A stretch of DNA of 64,000 bases from Nocardia asteroides (GCF_900637185.1 NZ_LR134352.1:372001-436000); one strand, 5' to 3'; numbered from the stretch's first letter, positions 10,408 to 20,252 are shown. Notes: generated from the sequence alone by a model not told the origin. A program made the numbers and translations.

Positions 10408-12093
10408 GTGACTCCAACCACCAACTCCGCGGACCCGCGCCGCTGGATCGCCTTCGCGGTGATCCTCGCCGCCGGGTTCATGGACCTGCTCGACGTGACC
10501 ATCGTGAACGTGGCGGTACCGAGCATCCAGAACGACCTGCGGGCCGAGTACTCGCAGATCGAATGGATCATCGCCGCCTATGTCCTCGCCTTCGCCGCCG
10601 TCCTCATCACCGGCGGACGGCTCGGCGACATCTACGGACGCAAACGCGTCTTCCTCGTCGGCATGGCCGGCTTCACCCTCGCCTCGGCGGCATGCGGCCT
10701 GGCCACCGACCCGAACATGCTGATCGCGGCCCGCTTCGCGCAGGGCGCGATGGGCGGGCTGATGGTGCCGCAGATCCTGGCCATCATCCAGACCACCTTC
10801 CCCAAGGAGGAGCGCGCCAAGGCGATCGCCGTGTACAGCGGGGTCGGCGGCTCGGCGTCGGCGGTCGGGCTCGCCCTCGGCGGGATCCTGGTGCAGGCCG
10901 ATCTGTTCGGACTGGGTTGGCGGCCGATCTTCCTGGTGAACATCCCCGTCGGCATCGTCGCCTTCGTCGCCGCGTACTTCGTGATGTCGGATTCGAAGTC
11001 GCCGGCCGCGCCGAGACTCGACCCGGTCGGCATGGTGCTCGCCGTCGCCGCGGTGCTGCTGCTGGTGTTCCCGCTGGCCGAGGGCCGCCGGCTCGGCTGG
11101 CCCGCCTGGATCTTCGCGATGATGGCGGCCGCCGCCGCGGTGTTCGCCGTGTTCCTCGTCTACGAGCGCGGGCTGGCGCGGGCCGGGAAGTCGCCGCTGG
11201 TCGATCTGGACCTGTTCCGGTCCCGGCCGTTCGCCGTCGGCCTCGGGTCGTGGCTGCTGTTCTGGCTCGGCATGGGCGGGTTCTTCCTGGTGTGGACGCT
11301 GTTCATGCAGGCCGGACTCGGCTGGACGCCGATGCGGGCCGGGCTCACCGCGGTGTTCTTCGCGGTGGGAGCCGGTGTGGGCGCCGGTGTTTCGGTGGGC
11401 GTGCTGGCGGCGCGCTTCGGTCGCCGGGTGCTGATCGCAGGCGCGCTGGTCAACGCCGCCGGGTTCGCGCTCTACGGCGCCATGGCGGTGCGCTACGGCA
11501 GCGAGTTCACCTCCTGGCAGATGGTGTTGCCGCTGCTGGTCACCGGGGCGGGCTTCGGCATGGTGGTGGCGCCGACCATCGACCTGCTGCTCGGACAGGT
11601 GCCGCTGCGCGAGGCCGGTTCGGCGTCCGGGCTGCTCAACACCGGCCAGCAGCTGGGCACCGCGCTCGGCGTCGCGCTGGTCGGGGTGCTGTTCTTCGCC
11701 GCGCTCGACCACGGCTCGGGCCGGGGAGTCGAGGCGGTGACGCCGCAGCTGCGCGCCGAACTGGCCGTCGCGGGAGTTCCGGTCTCGGTGCAGGACCAGA
11801 TCATCGCCGGGTTCGGGGCGTGCGTGCGGGACCGGTCGGCCCAGGACGATCCGACCGCGCTGCCCGCGAGCTGCCGGATGCCCGCAGACCAGCCGGGCGG
11901 CGAGGAGGTCTCGCGACTGCTCGCGGACGCGGGAGCCGAGGCGAACGCCGTGAACTTCGCCGAAACCTTCCGGTACACGCTGTTCTACGGGATGGGAGTC
12001 CTGTTCCTGGTGTGCCTCGGATTCTTCGCGCTACCGAAGGAGGCCAAGCTGGAACCGCGGCCGATCGCCGAACCGGAAATCGTCACAGTATGA
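10408..12093 (+). CDS. MFS drug:H+ antiporter, DHA2/EmrB-QacA family (14 TM)
   Basis: The 561-residue membrane protein starts with RWIAFAVILAAGFMDLLD and VTIVNVAVPSIQ, the DHA2 motif D1. It continues with the motif A loop GGRLGDIYGRKRVF and about 14 hydrophobic segments. Such pumps export drugs or lipophilic metabolites using the proton gradient. A large loop with Cys residues lies before the last helix (about 440-510). The divergent marR gene and the palindrome in the shared promoter indicate ligand-induced expression. The substrate cannot be read from sequence. The GTG start overlaps no clear ribosome binding site. Confidence 0.9.
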   Translation: MTPTTNSADPRRWIAFAVILAAGFMDLLDVTIVNVAVPSIQNDLRAEYSQIEWIIAAYVLAFAAVLITGGRLGDIYGRKRVFLVGMAGFTLASAACGLATDPNMLIAARFAQGAMGGLMVPQILAIIQTTFPKEERAKAIAVYSGVGGSASAVGLALGGILVQADLFGLGWRPIFLVNIPVGIVAFVAAYFVMSDSKSPAAPRLDPVGMVLAVAAVLLLVFPLAEGRRLGWPAWIFAMMAAAAAVFAVFLVYERGLARAGKSPLVDLDLFRSRPFAVGLGSWLLFWLGMGGFFLVWTLFMQAGLGWTPMRAGLTAVFFAVGAGVGAGVSVGVLAARFGRRVLIAGALVNAAGFALYGAMAVRYGSEFTSWQMVLPLLVTGAGFGMVVAPTIDLLLGQVPLREAGSASGLLNTGQQLGTALGVALVGVLFFAALDHGSGRGVEAVTPQLRAELAVAGVPVSVQDQIIAGFGACVRDRSAQDDPTALPASCRMPADQPGGEEVSRLLADAGAEANAVNFAETFRYTLFYGMGVLFLVCLGFFALPKEAKLEPRPIAEPEIVTV

Positions 12094-12151
12094 ACCCCGG
12101 GTGGGCGCGCGGAAGACCGTGCGCCCATCCGCTTCTCGTCAGGAGGAAGCC

Positions 12152-12454
12152 ATGTACACCGTTGATCTGCTCGCCGTCGGCCGGGGACAGCACGTCGTCG
12201 ACGCGGCCGTGAACTACGTCGACCACCTCGGCTACCGGGTGCTCGGCACCACCACCGACGACCAGGCACGGGCCATTCTCGAACGGGAAACGGTCCGGCT
12301 GCTGGTACTCGGCGGTGGCGTCGAACCCGATTCGCGGACCGCGCTGACCACCTGGGCGACCGCCCAGGGCACCACGGTGATCCAGGCGGAACGGCGCGGC
12401 CGCGATATCGAGCAGTACCTCGCCGAGGAGGTCGTGCCGGTGCTGCGGACCTAG
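12152..12454 (+). CDS. small hypothetical protein with a Rossmann/receiver-like pattern
   Basis: The 100-residue protein starts with MYTVDLLAVGRG and has an alternating strand-helix pattern (VDLLAVG, VNYVDHLGYRVLGTTTDDQA, VRLLVLGGGV, TTVIQAERRG) that resembles a CheY-like or small Rossmann fold. No phosphorylation site is clear. The strong AGGAGG five bases before the ATG supports translation. It lies 58 bases after the MFS gene and converges with iniC (four-base gap). The role is unknown. Confidence 0.65.
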   Translation: MYTVDLLAVGRGQHVVDAAVNYVDHLGYRVLGTTTDDQARAILERETVRLLVLGGGVEPDSRTALTTWATAQGTTVIQAERRGRDIEQYLAEEVVPVLRT

Positions 12455-12458
12455 CCGG

Positions 12459-14015
12459 TCAGCGCGGCAGCTCGGCCAGGATGCCCTCGGCGCTGCGGGC
12501 GGCGGCGCGGCAGGCGGTGGCGGTGGCCTGGTCGGCCAGCGGATGCGCGGCGCGCGTGCGCCAGGTGCGCACGGCCGCGACCGCCGTCGCCCGCACGGCG
12601 CCCAGGTCGACGTCGGCGGGCAGGCCGAGCCGCAGATGCGCCGCGACGCCCGCGCCGCCGAGGATGCGGTGCAGATCGGCGAGTACCGGTGCGGGCAGCG
12701 CCAATTCGTCGGTCCGCAGCTTGCCGAGAATGCGCAACTCGGTGAACCCGTGCACGTCGGCGAGCCGGGCCCGCACCCGGGGCAGCAGCTGATCGGCCGC
12801 GGTCCCCGGATACGCGGTGAGGATCCGGGCCAGGGTGCTCAGCGCCGAATGCGCCTTCAATTCCTCGGCGCGCTGGCCGAATTGCACCTCGAGCACCGAG
12901 CGCAGTTCCTCGATGCCGCTGCGCGCCGCGAGTTCGGCGGCCAGCGAGGCGGAGTCGCGGACGCCGAGCCGGATCAGCATGGTGGCCATGCGAATTCCGA
13001 ACAGGCCGAACCGGTCCGCGAGCTGCGCGCGCAGTTCGGGGTCGACCGGGAGCGCGATGTCAGCGCGGGCGAACCGGTCCGCCGACAGCAGCGCGACGCC
13101 GAGATCCTCCGCAGGCACGGTGGACAGCGCCTCGAACGCCGCGAACTCCGGCTGCCGCAGCGTCGACGCCGCGAAGGCCAGCAGGCCCGCCACCGGAATC
13201 ACCGCCTGGCACAGGCCGGTTCGCTCCAGCTCGGTGGTGAACCTGGTCGCGACATCGCGCGCCGAGTGCAGGGCGTCGATCCGGCCCGCGCCGATCTCGT
13301 CGGCGCGCGACACCACGGCGATCACCCCCAGTGGCCCGGCGCCACCGGCGGCGGCGCCGATCTGCTCCAGGAAACGCACGTCGGTGGCGTCGAGGCGGCG
13401 CAGCAGGTAGACCACCGCGTCGGCGCCGGGCACCGAGACACCCGACGGCGGCGCGTCGCCCTCGGCGTCGGCCGGGGTGAGCAGGCGCGCGGTGCGCAGC
13501 GACACCTCGCGCGACAGCGACGACGTGCCGGGCGTATCGATGATCGTGGTCTGGGCCAGCGCCTCCGACGGCCAGCCCACCTCCAGGTGATCCACCTCGC
13601 GCGGGCCGTAGGAATCCCAGGCCAGGGTGCTCAGGTCGAACGTGAGGCCGTGCGCTCCGCCGCCGCGTCGCACGACGACATTGGCGCGCGAGCCGTCGGC
13701 CGCGTAGGCGGTGACGGCGGGGGTCGCGGCGTCGCGATACCAGGTGACCACCCGGGTGCATTCCGTCGCGTCGGTCGGGGCGACAGCCTGGCCGACCAGG
13801 GCGTTCAGCAACGTCGACTTGCCCGCCTTGATCGAGCCCGCCAGCGCGACGCGCAGCGGCTCCCGCAAGCGGTACTCACATTCGGCCAGCAGGTGCCGGA
13901 CGTACTCGTCGCGGCCGGACATCCGCGCCGCCGCGCCGACCAGTTCATGCGCCTCGGCCAGGATCCTGGGAGCGGTCTGGCCGCCGGGCGCGGCGGTGTC
14001 GAAACGGTGGGTCAC
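12459..14015 (-). CDS. iniC: IniC-like dynamin-family GTPase
   Basis: The 518-residue protein has a dynamin-type G domain: P-loop GSIKAGKST at about 60-68, switch/G3 DTPGTSS, and SRADEIG as G4. An all-helical C-terminal stalk follows. In mycobacteria IniA and IniC are dynamin-like proteins of the isoniazid-inducible iniBAC operon that act on the membrane under cell-wall stress. The GTG start overlaps the iniA stop by four bases (GTGA), so the two are co-translated. The order here is iniB, iniA, iniC, as in M. tuberculosis. No membrane segment is visible, so it probably works together with IniA. Confidence 0.85.
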   Translation of the reverse strand: MTHRFDTAAPGGQTAPRILAEAHELVGAAARMSGRDEYVRHLLAECEYRLREPLRVALAGSIKAGKSTLLNALVGQAVAPTDATECTRVVTWYRDAATPAVTAYAADGSRANVVVRRGGGAHGLTFDLSTLAWDSYGPREVDHLEVGWPSEALAQTTIIDTPGTSSLSREVSLRTARLLTPADAEGDAPPSGVSVPGADAVVYLLRRLDATDVRFLEQIGAAAGGAGPLGVIAVVSRADEIGAGRIDALHSARDVATRFTTELERTGLCQAVIPVAGLLAFAASTLRQPEFAAFEALSTVPAEDLGVALLSADRFARADIALPVDPELRAQLADRFGLFGIRMATMLIRLGVRDSASLAAELAARSGIEELRSVLEVQFGQRAEELKAHSALSTLARILTAYPGTAADQLLPRVRARLADVHGFTELRILGKLRTDELALPAPVLADLHRILGGAGVAAHLRLGLPADVDLGAVRATAVAAVRTWRTRAAHPLADQATATACRAAARSAEGILAELPR

Positions 14016-15850
14016 CCAGATACCGTACCGTCGGCCCGTCCCGGTTCGACCTGCATGGAATCCGCGTAGCGGCGCAGCTCGGCGACCGCGTTCAGCTGGC
14101 GTTCGAGAACCGCCGTGCGCTCGGCCCGATGCGTCGCGGCCATCGTCGCCGCCTCCTGCGCCGCCCGCAGCGACGCGTCGATCGAGCGCAGGCTGCGTTC
14201 GGCCACCCCGGCGAAGTGATCCCGCAGCGCGCGGTGGATGCGGTGCAGGCGGTCCTTGGTGTCCTTGGCGGCCTGGAAGGCCAGGTCGTCGAGGAAGCGG
14301 CGGACCTCGGCGTTGGCCTCGATCCGGCGTCGGGCCAGGCGGGCGGTCTTGTCGTCGCGGTAGGCCTTGCCGCCGACGATGAGGCCGGCGCCGAGCGAGA
14401 TCGGGTTCAGCATCGCCAGTCCGGCGAAGGTGGTGGCCAGGCCGATCATCAGCACGCCACCGTAGGAACCGCGCATGCCGACCAGCACCTTGCTGGTGAA
14501 ACCGATGTCCGGTTCGAGGTCGGCCAGGGAACCCGAGCCGGTGAGGGTGCGCTCGTCGTCCATCCCGGCGTGCACCTCGGGCAGCTCGACGGCGCCGACC
14601 TCGGCGAAATGGGTCGCGATGCGTTCGGCGAGCAGTTCGGCGCGGCGATGGGTGAGCAGCAGGTTGTCGCCGAGGGCGGTGTCGACCGAGCCGGACAGCC
14701 ACTCGGCGATGGCGCCCCAGTGCCGACCCGGATCGTGCTCGTCGATCCATTCCTGACCGGTGCGGGCGACGGCGCGCAGCCGGTCACGCAGGTCGTGGTC
14801 GACATCGCTGACCAGGTCGGTGATGCCGTCGGCCAGCGTCTGCTGCCAGCTCGCGGTGCGGCGCTGCAAGTCCTCGGCGGCCGCGCGGGCCACCTGGAGT
14901 TCGGTGACCGCCGCCGAACCCGCCGCCGGATCGCGCAGCGCGACGAGCTCGCTGCCCAGCGCGAGCGCGAGATGTTCGGCCGCCGAAGCCAACTCGCGGC
15001 CCACGGCCAGCCGGGTCGCGACCTGGTCGCGGGCGACGACCCGGTCACGCAGGAAGCCGAACAGCACGCCGAAACCCGATTCCAGGCCCAGCTGCGCGTC
15101 CTGCAGGCGCAGGGCGTGCGCGCGCAACAGGGCCGACACCGGGATCAGCGTGACATCGATGTCCGCGCGGGCCAGGTGCTCCCGGTCCGCCTCGAGCACC
15201 CGCTGCCAGTGCGGATACAGATCCGTCTTGGAGAGCAGCACCGCCACGGTGGGGCACAGTTCGCGAATCTGGCGGACGAACGTGAGCTCCGGATCGGTGA
15301 GTTCGGTCGAGGCGTCGGTGAGCACCAGCACCGCGTCGGCCGCCGCGGCCAGGCCGAGAACCCCGGCGGCGCTGGCACTTCCGTGACCACCGACGCCCGG
15401 ACTGTCGATGAGGACCACACCGTCGGCCAGCAGCTGATTCGGCAGTTCGGCCTCGATCCGCACGATCTGCCTGCCCTGGGCCAGCGGGCTGCGCGGCTCG
15501 ATCGCGCCGAGCTCGTCGAAGGGGATCTCCACCCGCGCCTCGTCGGCGCCGGGGACGGCGAGCACCAGATACGCCCGCTGCCGGGCGCCGTAGGACAGTT
15601 GCAGCGGGAGCACCGTGGTCAGGTCGTCGCCGACCGGGCACACGTCCAGGCCCAGCAGCGCGTTCACGAACCGGCTCTTGCCCTGACCGAGCTGGCCGGT
15701 CACGACGATGCGATGCCGCGGATCGCGCACCCGTTCGGCGACCGTCTCCAGCCGGCCGACCAGATCGTCACGGCCCGCGGCGCGGGCCGCCGCGACGGTG
15801 TCGGACAACACCGTCGTCAGCGGCACCGCGTTCGGTGCGAGAGTCCCCAT
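14012..15850 (-). CDS. iniA: IniA-like dynamin-family GTPase with membrane segment
   Basis: The 612-residue protein has a G domain with P-loop GQLGQGKS (52-59), G3 LIDSPGVGG and G4 SKTDLY. A long helical stalk and a hydrophobic paddle-like segment (GSYGGVLMIGLATTFAGLAM plus the following LGAGLIVGG) follow at about residues 460-500. In M. tuberculosis IniA is required for tolerance to isoniazid and ethambutol and can deform membranes. The gene lies 16 bases after iniB and overlaps iniC, making the iniBAC order. The ATG at 15850 is the first Met of the conserved part; longer upstream versions in this frame are read-through of GC-rich DNA. Confidence 0.87.
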   Translation of the reverse strand: MGTLAPNAVPLTTVLSDTVAAARAAGRDDLVGRLETVAERVRDPRHRIVVTGQLGQGKSRFVNALLGLDVCPVGDDLTTVLPLQLSYGARQRAYLVLAVPGADEARVEIPFDELGAIEPRSPLAQGRQIVRIEAELPNQLLADGVVLIDSPGVGGHGSASAAGVLGLAAAADAVLVLTDASTELTDPELTFVRQIRELCPTVAVLLSKTDLYPHWQRVLEADREHLARADIDVTLIPVSALLRAHALRLQDAQLGLESGFGVLFGFLRDRVVARDQVATRLAVGRELASAAEHLALALGSELVALRDPAAGSAAVTELQVARAAAEDLQRRTASWQQTLADGITDLVSDVDHDLRDRLRAVARTGQEWIDEHDPGRHWGAIAEWLSGSVDTALGDNLLLTHRRAELLAERIATHFAEVGAVELPEVHAGMDDERTLTGSGSLADLEPDIGFTSKVLVGMRGSYGGVLMIGLATTFAGLAMLNPISLGAGLIVGGKAYRDDKTARLARRRIEANAEVRRFLDDLAFQAAKDTKDRLHRIHRALRDHFAGVAERSLRSIDASLRAAQEAATMAATHRAERTAVLERQLNAVAELRRYADSMQVEPGRADGTVSG

Positions 15851-15866
15851 CGCAGAGCCCGTTTCG

Positions 15867-18800
15867 CTAGTGGAACAGTCCGTCGGTGTGCGTGTCCGCA
15901 CCGGTCTCGGCGACAGTACTCGACTCGCCGAACAGCGACGCCTCGCCTCCGCCCAGGCTCGAGCCGTGCAGGCCGGAGCCGAACGCGCTCGACACGTCGA
16001 CCGAGGACCAGGTGTCGGCCGCGGTGGAGACGGTGCCCTGGGTGGTGCCCGCGATGTCGCCGGTGGCGGTTGTCGAAGCGGCGCCGCCGATGGTGCTCGA
16101 GGTGGTGGCGTCGACTGTTGTGCCGAGGGTGCTGGAGGTGGTGCCTGCCGCGCCGATGGTGCTCGAAGTGGTGCCGTCGACCGTCGTGCCGAGGGTGCCG
16201 GAGCCGTCGACTGCCGAGCCGAAGGTGCCCGAGGTGGCGCCGTCGACCGTCGTGCCGAAGGCGCCCGAGGCGGCGCCGTCGACCGTCGTGCCGAGGGTGC
16301 CCGCGAGCTCGGTGCCGCCGGAGGCCGCGCCGGTGAGGGCGGCGTCGCCGAAGCCGCCGAGGCCGGTCTCCAGGCCGGTGCCCGCGTCGACGGCGCCGGA
16401 CAGGCCCGCCTGCGCGCTGCCCGCGGCCGAACCGGCCAGGCCCGCACCGGTTTCCGCGAGTCCGCTCACCGCTGCTTGCGCGCCGCCGGAGGCAGTGGTG
16501 TCCGCGTCGGCGAAGCCGTTCAGGCCGGTCTGCAGGCCACCGGTCAGACCCGCGCCCGCCTCGGCCGCCGCACCCAACCCGGCCTGGGCACCCGAGGTGA
16601 CCGTGCCGGACAGATCCGTGCCGAGGGCGCCCGCGGCGTCCAGTCCGATGCCCGTCGTGGACGACAGTGCCGTCTCCAGTCCGGTCGACACCTCGGCGCT
16701 GCCGCCGCCGGTGAGCGTCCCGCCGAGATCGCCGCCGCCGGTCAGCCCACCGATCAGGCCGGTACCCGCCGATGCGGCACCGCCGAACCCGGTCTCCAGA
16801 CCGGTCCCGAGCTCGGCACCCGCGCCCGCCACACCGTCGAGCCCGGTGATCGCCGTGGTCGTCGCCGCCGCACCGAGCCCACCGGCGAGCTGCGCACCCG
16901 TGGTGGCCGCCGCACCGAGCCCGGCCGCCGCCGTGGTCGCGCCGCTCACCCCCGCGGCCAGTCCGCCACCGAGTTGTCCACCCACACCGGTGGTGAGATC
17001 CGTGGCGAGCCCCGCGGCCCCGTCGACGCTGCCTGCGATGTCGGAACTCGCGCCGATCGCGGCGTCGAGGCCGGTGCCGACCTGCGCGGTCGCGCCAGTC
17101 GCGGCCGATACGGCGCCGTCCAGGCCTGCGGCGGTGTCGGCCGCACCGGTGAGTGCGCCGCCGAGACCGGCGGTCGCGTCAACGGCACCTGTCAGTCCGG
17201 CGGTCGCGTCAGCGGCACCGGTCAGCGCGCCACCAAGCCCGGCAGCAGTGTCGGCCGCGCCGGTCAGCGCGCCACCAAGGCCAGCAGTTGCGTCGGCCGC
17301 GCCGGTCAGCGCGCCACCAAGGCCTGCGGTCGCGTCAGCGGTACCACTCACAGCACCGCCCAGACCGGCACCCGCCTCGGCAGCACCGGTCAGCGCTCCA
17401 CCGAGGCCGGCGGTCGCGTCAGCGGCACCCGCCACCGCGCCGCCCAGACCGGCTCCTGCCTCGGCAGCGCCGGTCAGCGCGCCGTCAACTCCAGCGGCGA
17501 GGTCACCGGAAGCTCCGGCGGCTCCGGCCAAGGTGCCACCGAGCCCGATGCCCGCGCCGGCAACGGCGTCCAGACCACCCGCCAGATCACCGCCGACACC
17601 GGCAGCCTCACCGAGCCCGGTCTCGAGACCCGCGCCCACCGCACCTTCCAAACCGGTCGTCAGATCAGCACCGGCACCGACCGCACCGGTCAGCGCACCG
17701 TCCAGCCCGGCCGAAAGATCACCACCGACGCCTGCCGCGCCGGAGAGCGCACCGTCGAGACCGGCACCGGCCTCAGCCGCACCGTCCAACGCACCACCCA
17801 GTCCGGCGGTCAGATCACCGGCGCCACCGATCGCGCCATCCAGGCCTGCCGCGAGGTCGCCACCGGCACCGACCGCACCGTCCAACGCACCACCCAGACC
17901 AGCGGTCAGATCACCCGCGCCACCGATCGCGCCGTCCAGGCCGGTCGCGAGACCACCGCCGGCACCGACGGCACCGTTGAGGCCACTTTCCAAGCCCGCA
18001 CCGACCGCACCGTCCAGACCGGTCGCGAGGCCACCGTCGGCGCCCACCGCGCCGGTGAGTGCACCGTCGAGACCCGCTGCCAGGTCGCCGCCGACGCCCA
18101 GCGCACCATCGAGGCCCGCTCCGATATCAGCGGCGCCATCGAGCGCACCCGACAGCGCGCCATCGAGCCCGGCGCCGATGCCGGCCGCGCCGTCCAGCGC
18201 GCCGCCCAGGTCGCCGGCTCCACCGATCGCACCCGTCAAGGCGCCATCGAGACCCGCGCCAAGCTCGGTACCAGCGCCAACCGCACCATCCAGCGCGCCA
18301 CCGACACCGGCGGTGAGATCACCACCCGCTCCGACGGCACCGGTCAGGGCGCCGTCCAGGCCCGTCGCGAGGTCGCCACCGGCGCCCACGGCACCCGACA
18401 GCGCACCATCGAGGCCGGCGCCGAGGTCGGCCGCACCGTCGAGGGCGCCACCCACGCCCGCGGTCAGGTCGCCGGCTCCGCCGATCGCACCCGAGAGGGC
18501 ACCGTCGAGACCGGCGCCGAGATCGGCGGCGCCGTCGAGTGCGCCGCCCAAGCCTGCCGTCAGGTCGCCGGCTCCGCCGACGGCGCCCGAGAGGGCACCC
18601 TCGAGACCGGCGCCGACCTCGGTGCCTGCGCCAACCGCGCCGGAGAGCGCACCGTCGAGACCTGCGCCCAGGTCAGCGGCGCCATCGAGGGCGCCGCCCA
18701 AGCCAGCCGTCAGGTCACCCGCTCCGCCGACGGCGCCCGAGAGGGCACCCTCGAGACCGGCGCCGACCTCGGTGCCTGCGCCTACCGCACCGTCCACGAC

Positions 18801-20090
18801 GCCGCCGAGGCCCGCTGTGAGATCGCCGCCTGCGCCAACCGCGCCGGAGAGCGCACCGTCGAGACCTGCGCCCAGGTCAGCGGCGCCATCGAGGGCGCCG
18901 CCCACGCCTGCCGTCAGGTCGCCGGCTCCGCCGATCGCGCCTTCCAGGCCGGTTCCGATATTGGCCGCACCGTCCAAGGCACCACCCAGACCAGCACCGA
19001 GGCCGGCACCCGCACCAACCGCGCCGTTCAGCGCACCTTCCAGACCCGTTCCGATATTCGCGGCACCGTCCAAGGCACCACCCAGACCAGCACCGAGGCC
19101 GGCACCCGCACCAACCGCGCCGTTCAGCGCACCTTCCAGACCCGTTCCGATATTCGCGGCACCGTCCAAGGCACCACCCAGACCAGCACCGAGGCCGGCA
19201 CCCGCACCAACCGCGCCGTTCAGCGCACCTTCCAGACCAGTTCCGATATTCGCGGCACCGTCCAAGGCGCCGCCGAGACCGGCGGTGAGGTCGGTACCCG
19301 CGTCGATTGCGCCGTTCAGGGCACCGCCCAGACCAGCGGCGAGGTCAGCGCCCGCGCCAACCGTGCCGTTCAGGGCGCCACCGAGGCCGGCGGCGACATC
19401 GGCGCCCGCACCAACCGCACCATTCAAAGCACCACCGAGGCCGGCGGCGACATCAGCGCCCGCACCAACCGCACCATTCAAAGCACCACCGAGACCGGCA
19501 GCTACATCAGCGCCCGCGCCGACCGCACCGTTCAGGGCGCCGCCCAGGCCGGCGGCCAAGTCGGCACCGGCGCCTACCGCGCCGGTCAGAGCGCCGCCGA
19601 GGCCTGCGCCGATGGTGCCGTTGAGGCCGGCGGCGATGTCAGCCGCGGCGTCTATGCCTGCGGTGATGTCGGCGTTCAGGTCGACGTTCGCGCCGGTGAC
19701 GGCGGAGACTGCGCCGCCGATGCTCGCGCCGATGTCGGCGGCGGCGTCGGCGATGACGGAGGCCGCGGCGCCCAGGCCGACATCGAGGCCGACGCCGAGC
19801 TGGGCGTCGGCGGCGGTCGCCGCGGTGACGGCGGCGGCCGCGGTCGCCGTGGAGGCGAGGGCGGCGCTCGTGCCCGCCGCGGCGCCCGCCGCCACGATCG
19901 CCTGGAGCTGGGAGCCGCCCTGGACCAGCGCGGATTCCGCCACCATGGGGGCGACGGCGGAAATATCCTCCGGGGTCACCTCCAGCCCTGCCGCGGCCAG
20001 CGCGCCGCACGGGTTGGCGCAGTAGGTCGCGGCGGCCTCGCGGTCGCGCAGCAGGTTGAGGATGAACTCCAGAATCGCGTTGGGTGTCAT
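15867..20090 (-). CDS. iniB: IniB-like giant Gly/Ala-rich repeat protein
   Basis: The N-terminus (about residues 1-60, NAILEFILNLLRDREAAATY, CGALAAAGLEVTPEDIS) matches the helical IniB start of mycobacteria. It is followed by about 1,300 residues of Gly/Ala-rich repeats built on GA-x-LGAGLGGAL-like units of 16 or 32 residues. The total is 1,407 residues, several times the length I recall for mycobacterial IniB. There is no signal peptide or membrane segment. IniB is the first gene of the cell-wall-stress operon; its molecular role is unknown. I chose ATG 20090, nine bases after GGAG; an ATG at 20105 is possible. Three 96-bp DNA repeats are almost identical, so the array still changes length. 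Long open frames on the opposite strand are a composition artefact. Confidence 0.85.
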   Translation of the reverse strand: MTPNAILEFILNLLRDREAAATYCANPCGALAAAGLEVTPEDISAVAPMVAESALVQGGSQLQAIVAAGAAAGTSAALASTATAAAAVTAATAADAQLGVGLDVGLGAAASVIADAAADIGASIGGAVSAVTGANVDLNADITAGIDAAADIAAGLNGTIGAGLGGALTGAVGAGADLAAGLGGALNGAVGAGADVAAGLGGALNGAVGAGADVAAGLGGALNGAVGAGADVAAGLGGALNGTVGAGADLAAGLGGALNGAIDAGTDLTAGLGGALDGAANIGTGLEGALNGAVGAGAGLGAGLGGALDGAANIGTGLEGALNGAVGAGAGLGAGLGGALDGAANIGTGLEGALNGAVGAGAGLGAGLGGALDGAANIGTGLEGAIGGAGDLTAGVGGALDGAADLGAGLDGALSGAVGAGGDLTAGLGGVVDGAVGAGTEVGAGLEGALSGAVGGAGDLTAGLGGALDGAADLGAGLDGALSGAVGAGTEVGAGLEGALSGAVGGAGDLTAGLGGALDGAADLGAGLDGALSGAIGGAGDLTAGVGGALDGAADLGAGLDGALSGAVGAGGDLATGLDGALTGAVGAGGDLTAGVGGALDGAVGAGTELGAGLDGALTGAIGGAGDLGGALDGAAGIGAGLDGALSGALDGAADIGAGLDGALGVGGDLAAGLDGALTGAVGADGGLATGLDGAVGAGLESGLNGAVGAGGGLATGLDGAIGGAGDLTAGLGGALDGAVGAGGDLAAGLDGAIGGAGDLTAGLGGALDGAAEAGAGLDGALSGAAGVGGDLSAGLDGALTGAVGAGADLTTGLEGAVGAGLETGLGEAAGVGGDLAGGLDAVAGAGIGLGGTLAGAAGASGDLAAGVDGALTGAAEAGAGLGGAVAGAADATAGLGGALTGAAEAGAGLGGAVSGTADATAGLGGALTGAADATAGLGGALTGAADTAAGLGGALTGAADATAGLTGAVDATAGLGGALTGAADTAAGLDGAVSAATGATAQVGTGLDAAIGASSDIAGSVDGAAGLATDLTTGVGGQLGGGLAAGVSGATTAAAGLGAAATTGAQLAGGLGAAATTTAITGLDGVAGAGAELGTGLETGFGGAASAGTGLIGGLTGGGDLGGTLTGGGSAEVSTGLETALSSTTGIGLDAAGALGTDLSGTVTSGAQAGLGAAAEAGAGLTGGLQTGLNGFADADTTASGGAQAAVSGLAETGAGLAGSAAGSAQAGLSGAVDAGTGLETGLGGFGDAALTGAASGGTELAGTLGTTVDGAASGAFGTTVDGATSGTFGSAVDGSGTLGTTVDGTTSSTIGAAGTTSSTLGTTVDATTSSTIGGAASTTATGDIAGTTQGTVSTAADTWSSVDVSSAFGSGLHGSSLGGGEASLFGESSTVAETGADTHTDGLFH
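18970..19265 (-). repeat. 96-bp tandem repeat array inside iniB
   Basis: A 96-bp unit (32 codons) recurs with nearly perfect identity, with equivalent positions at 18970, 19066, 19162 and 19258. Only a few bases differ, for example at the end of the CCGATATT segment. The surrounding sequence consists of more diverged copies of the same unit. Confidence 0.9.
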
Positions 20091-20217
20091 CGAGATCAGC
20101 TCCATCCAGATCGTGGGCGGGAATGCCCGATCCGTTGTCGTCGGAATGTCTTTCACGCTAGGTCCGCCGGTCGTTACAGAAAACGGGGCAAATACCTAGT
20201 TCATCCGGGGCGCCCCC

Positions 20218-20252
20218 ATTAGGGGCTTCACACCGATTAGGGGAATTTCCCC
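20218..20252. promoter_or_regulatory. repeats in the iniB / Hsp70-like divergent promoter region
   Basis: The octamer ATTAGGGG occurs twice, 18 bp apart (20218-20225 and 20236-20243). The second copy runs into a 13-bp palindrome, GGGGAATTTCCCC (20240-20252). The region lies between the leftward iniB and the rightward Hsp70-like/iniR genes, so these are candidate operators for the stress regulator. This is inference from position and symmetry. Confidence 0.4.

Noticed and set aside
18970..19265. CRISPR-like array
   Set aside because: The repeats are contiguous 96-bp coding units in frame, without unique spacers.
15708..20222. Very long open frames (over 1,300 codons) on the plus strand opposite iniB
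   Set aside because: The repeated high-GC Gly/Ala codons keep every frame free of stops. Only the minus frame has a helical IniB-like start, a ribosome binding site and operon context.
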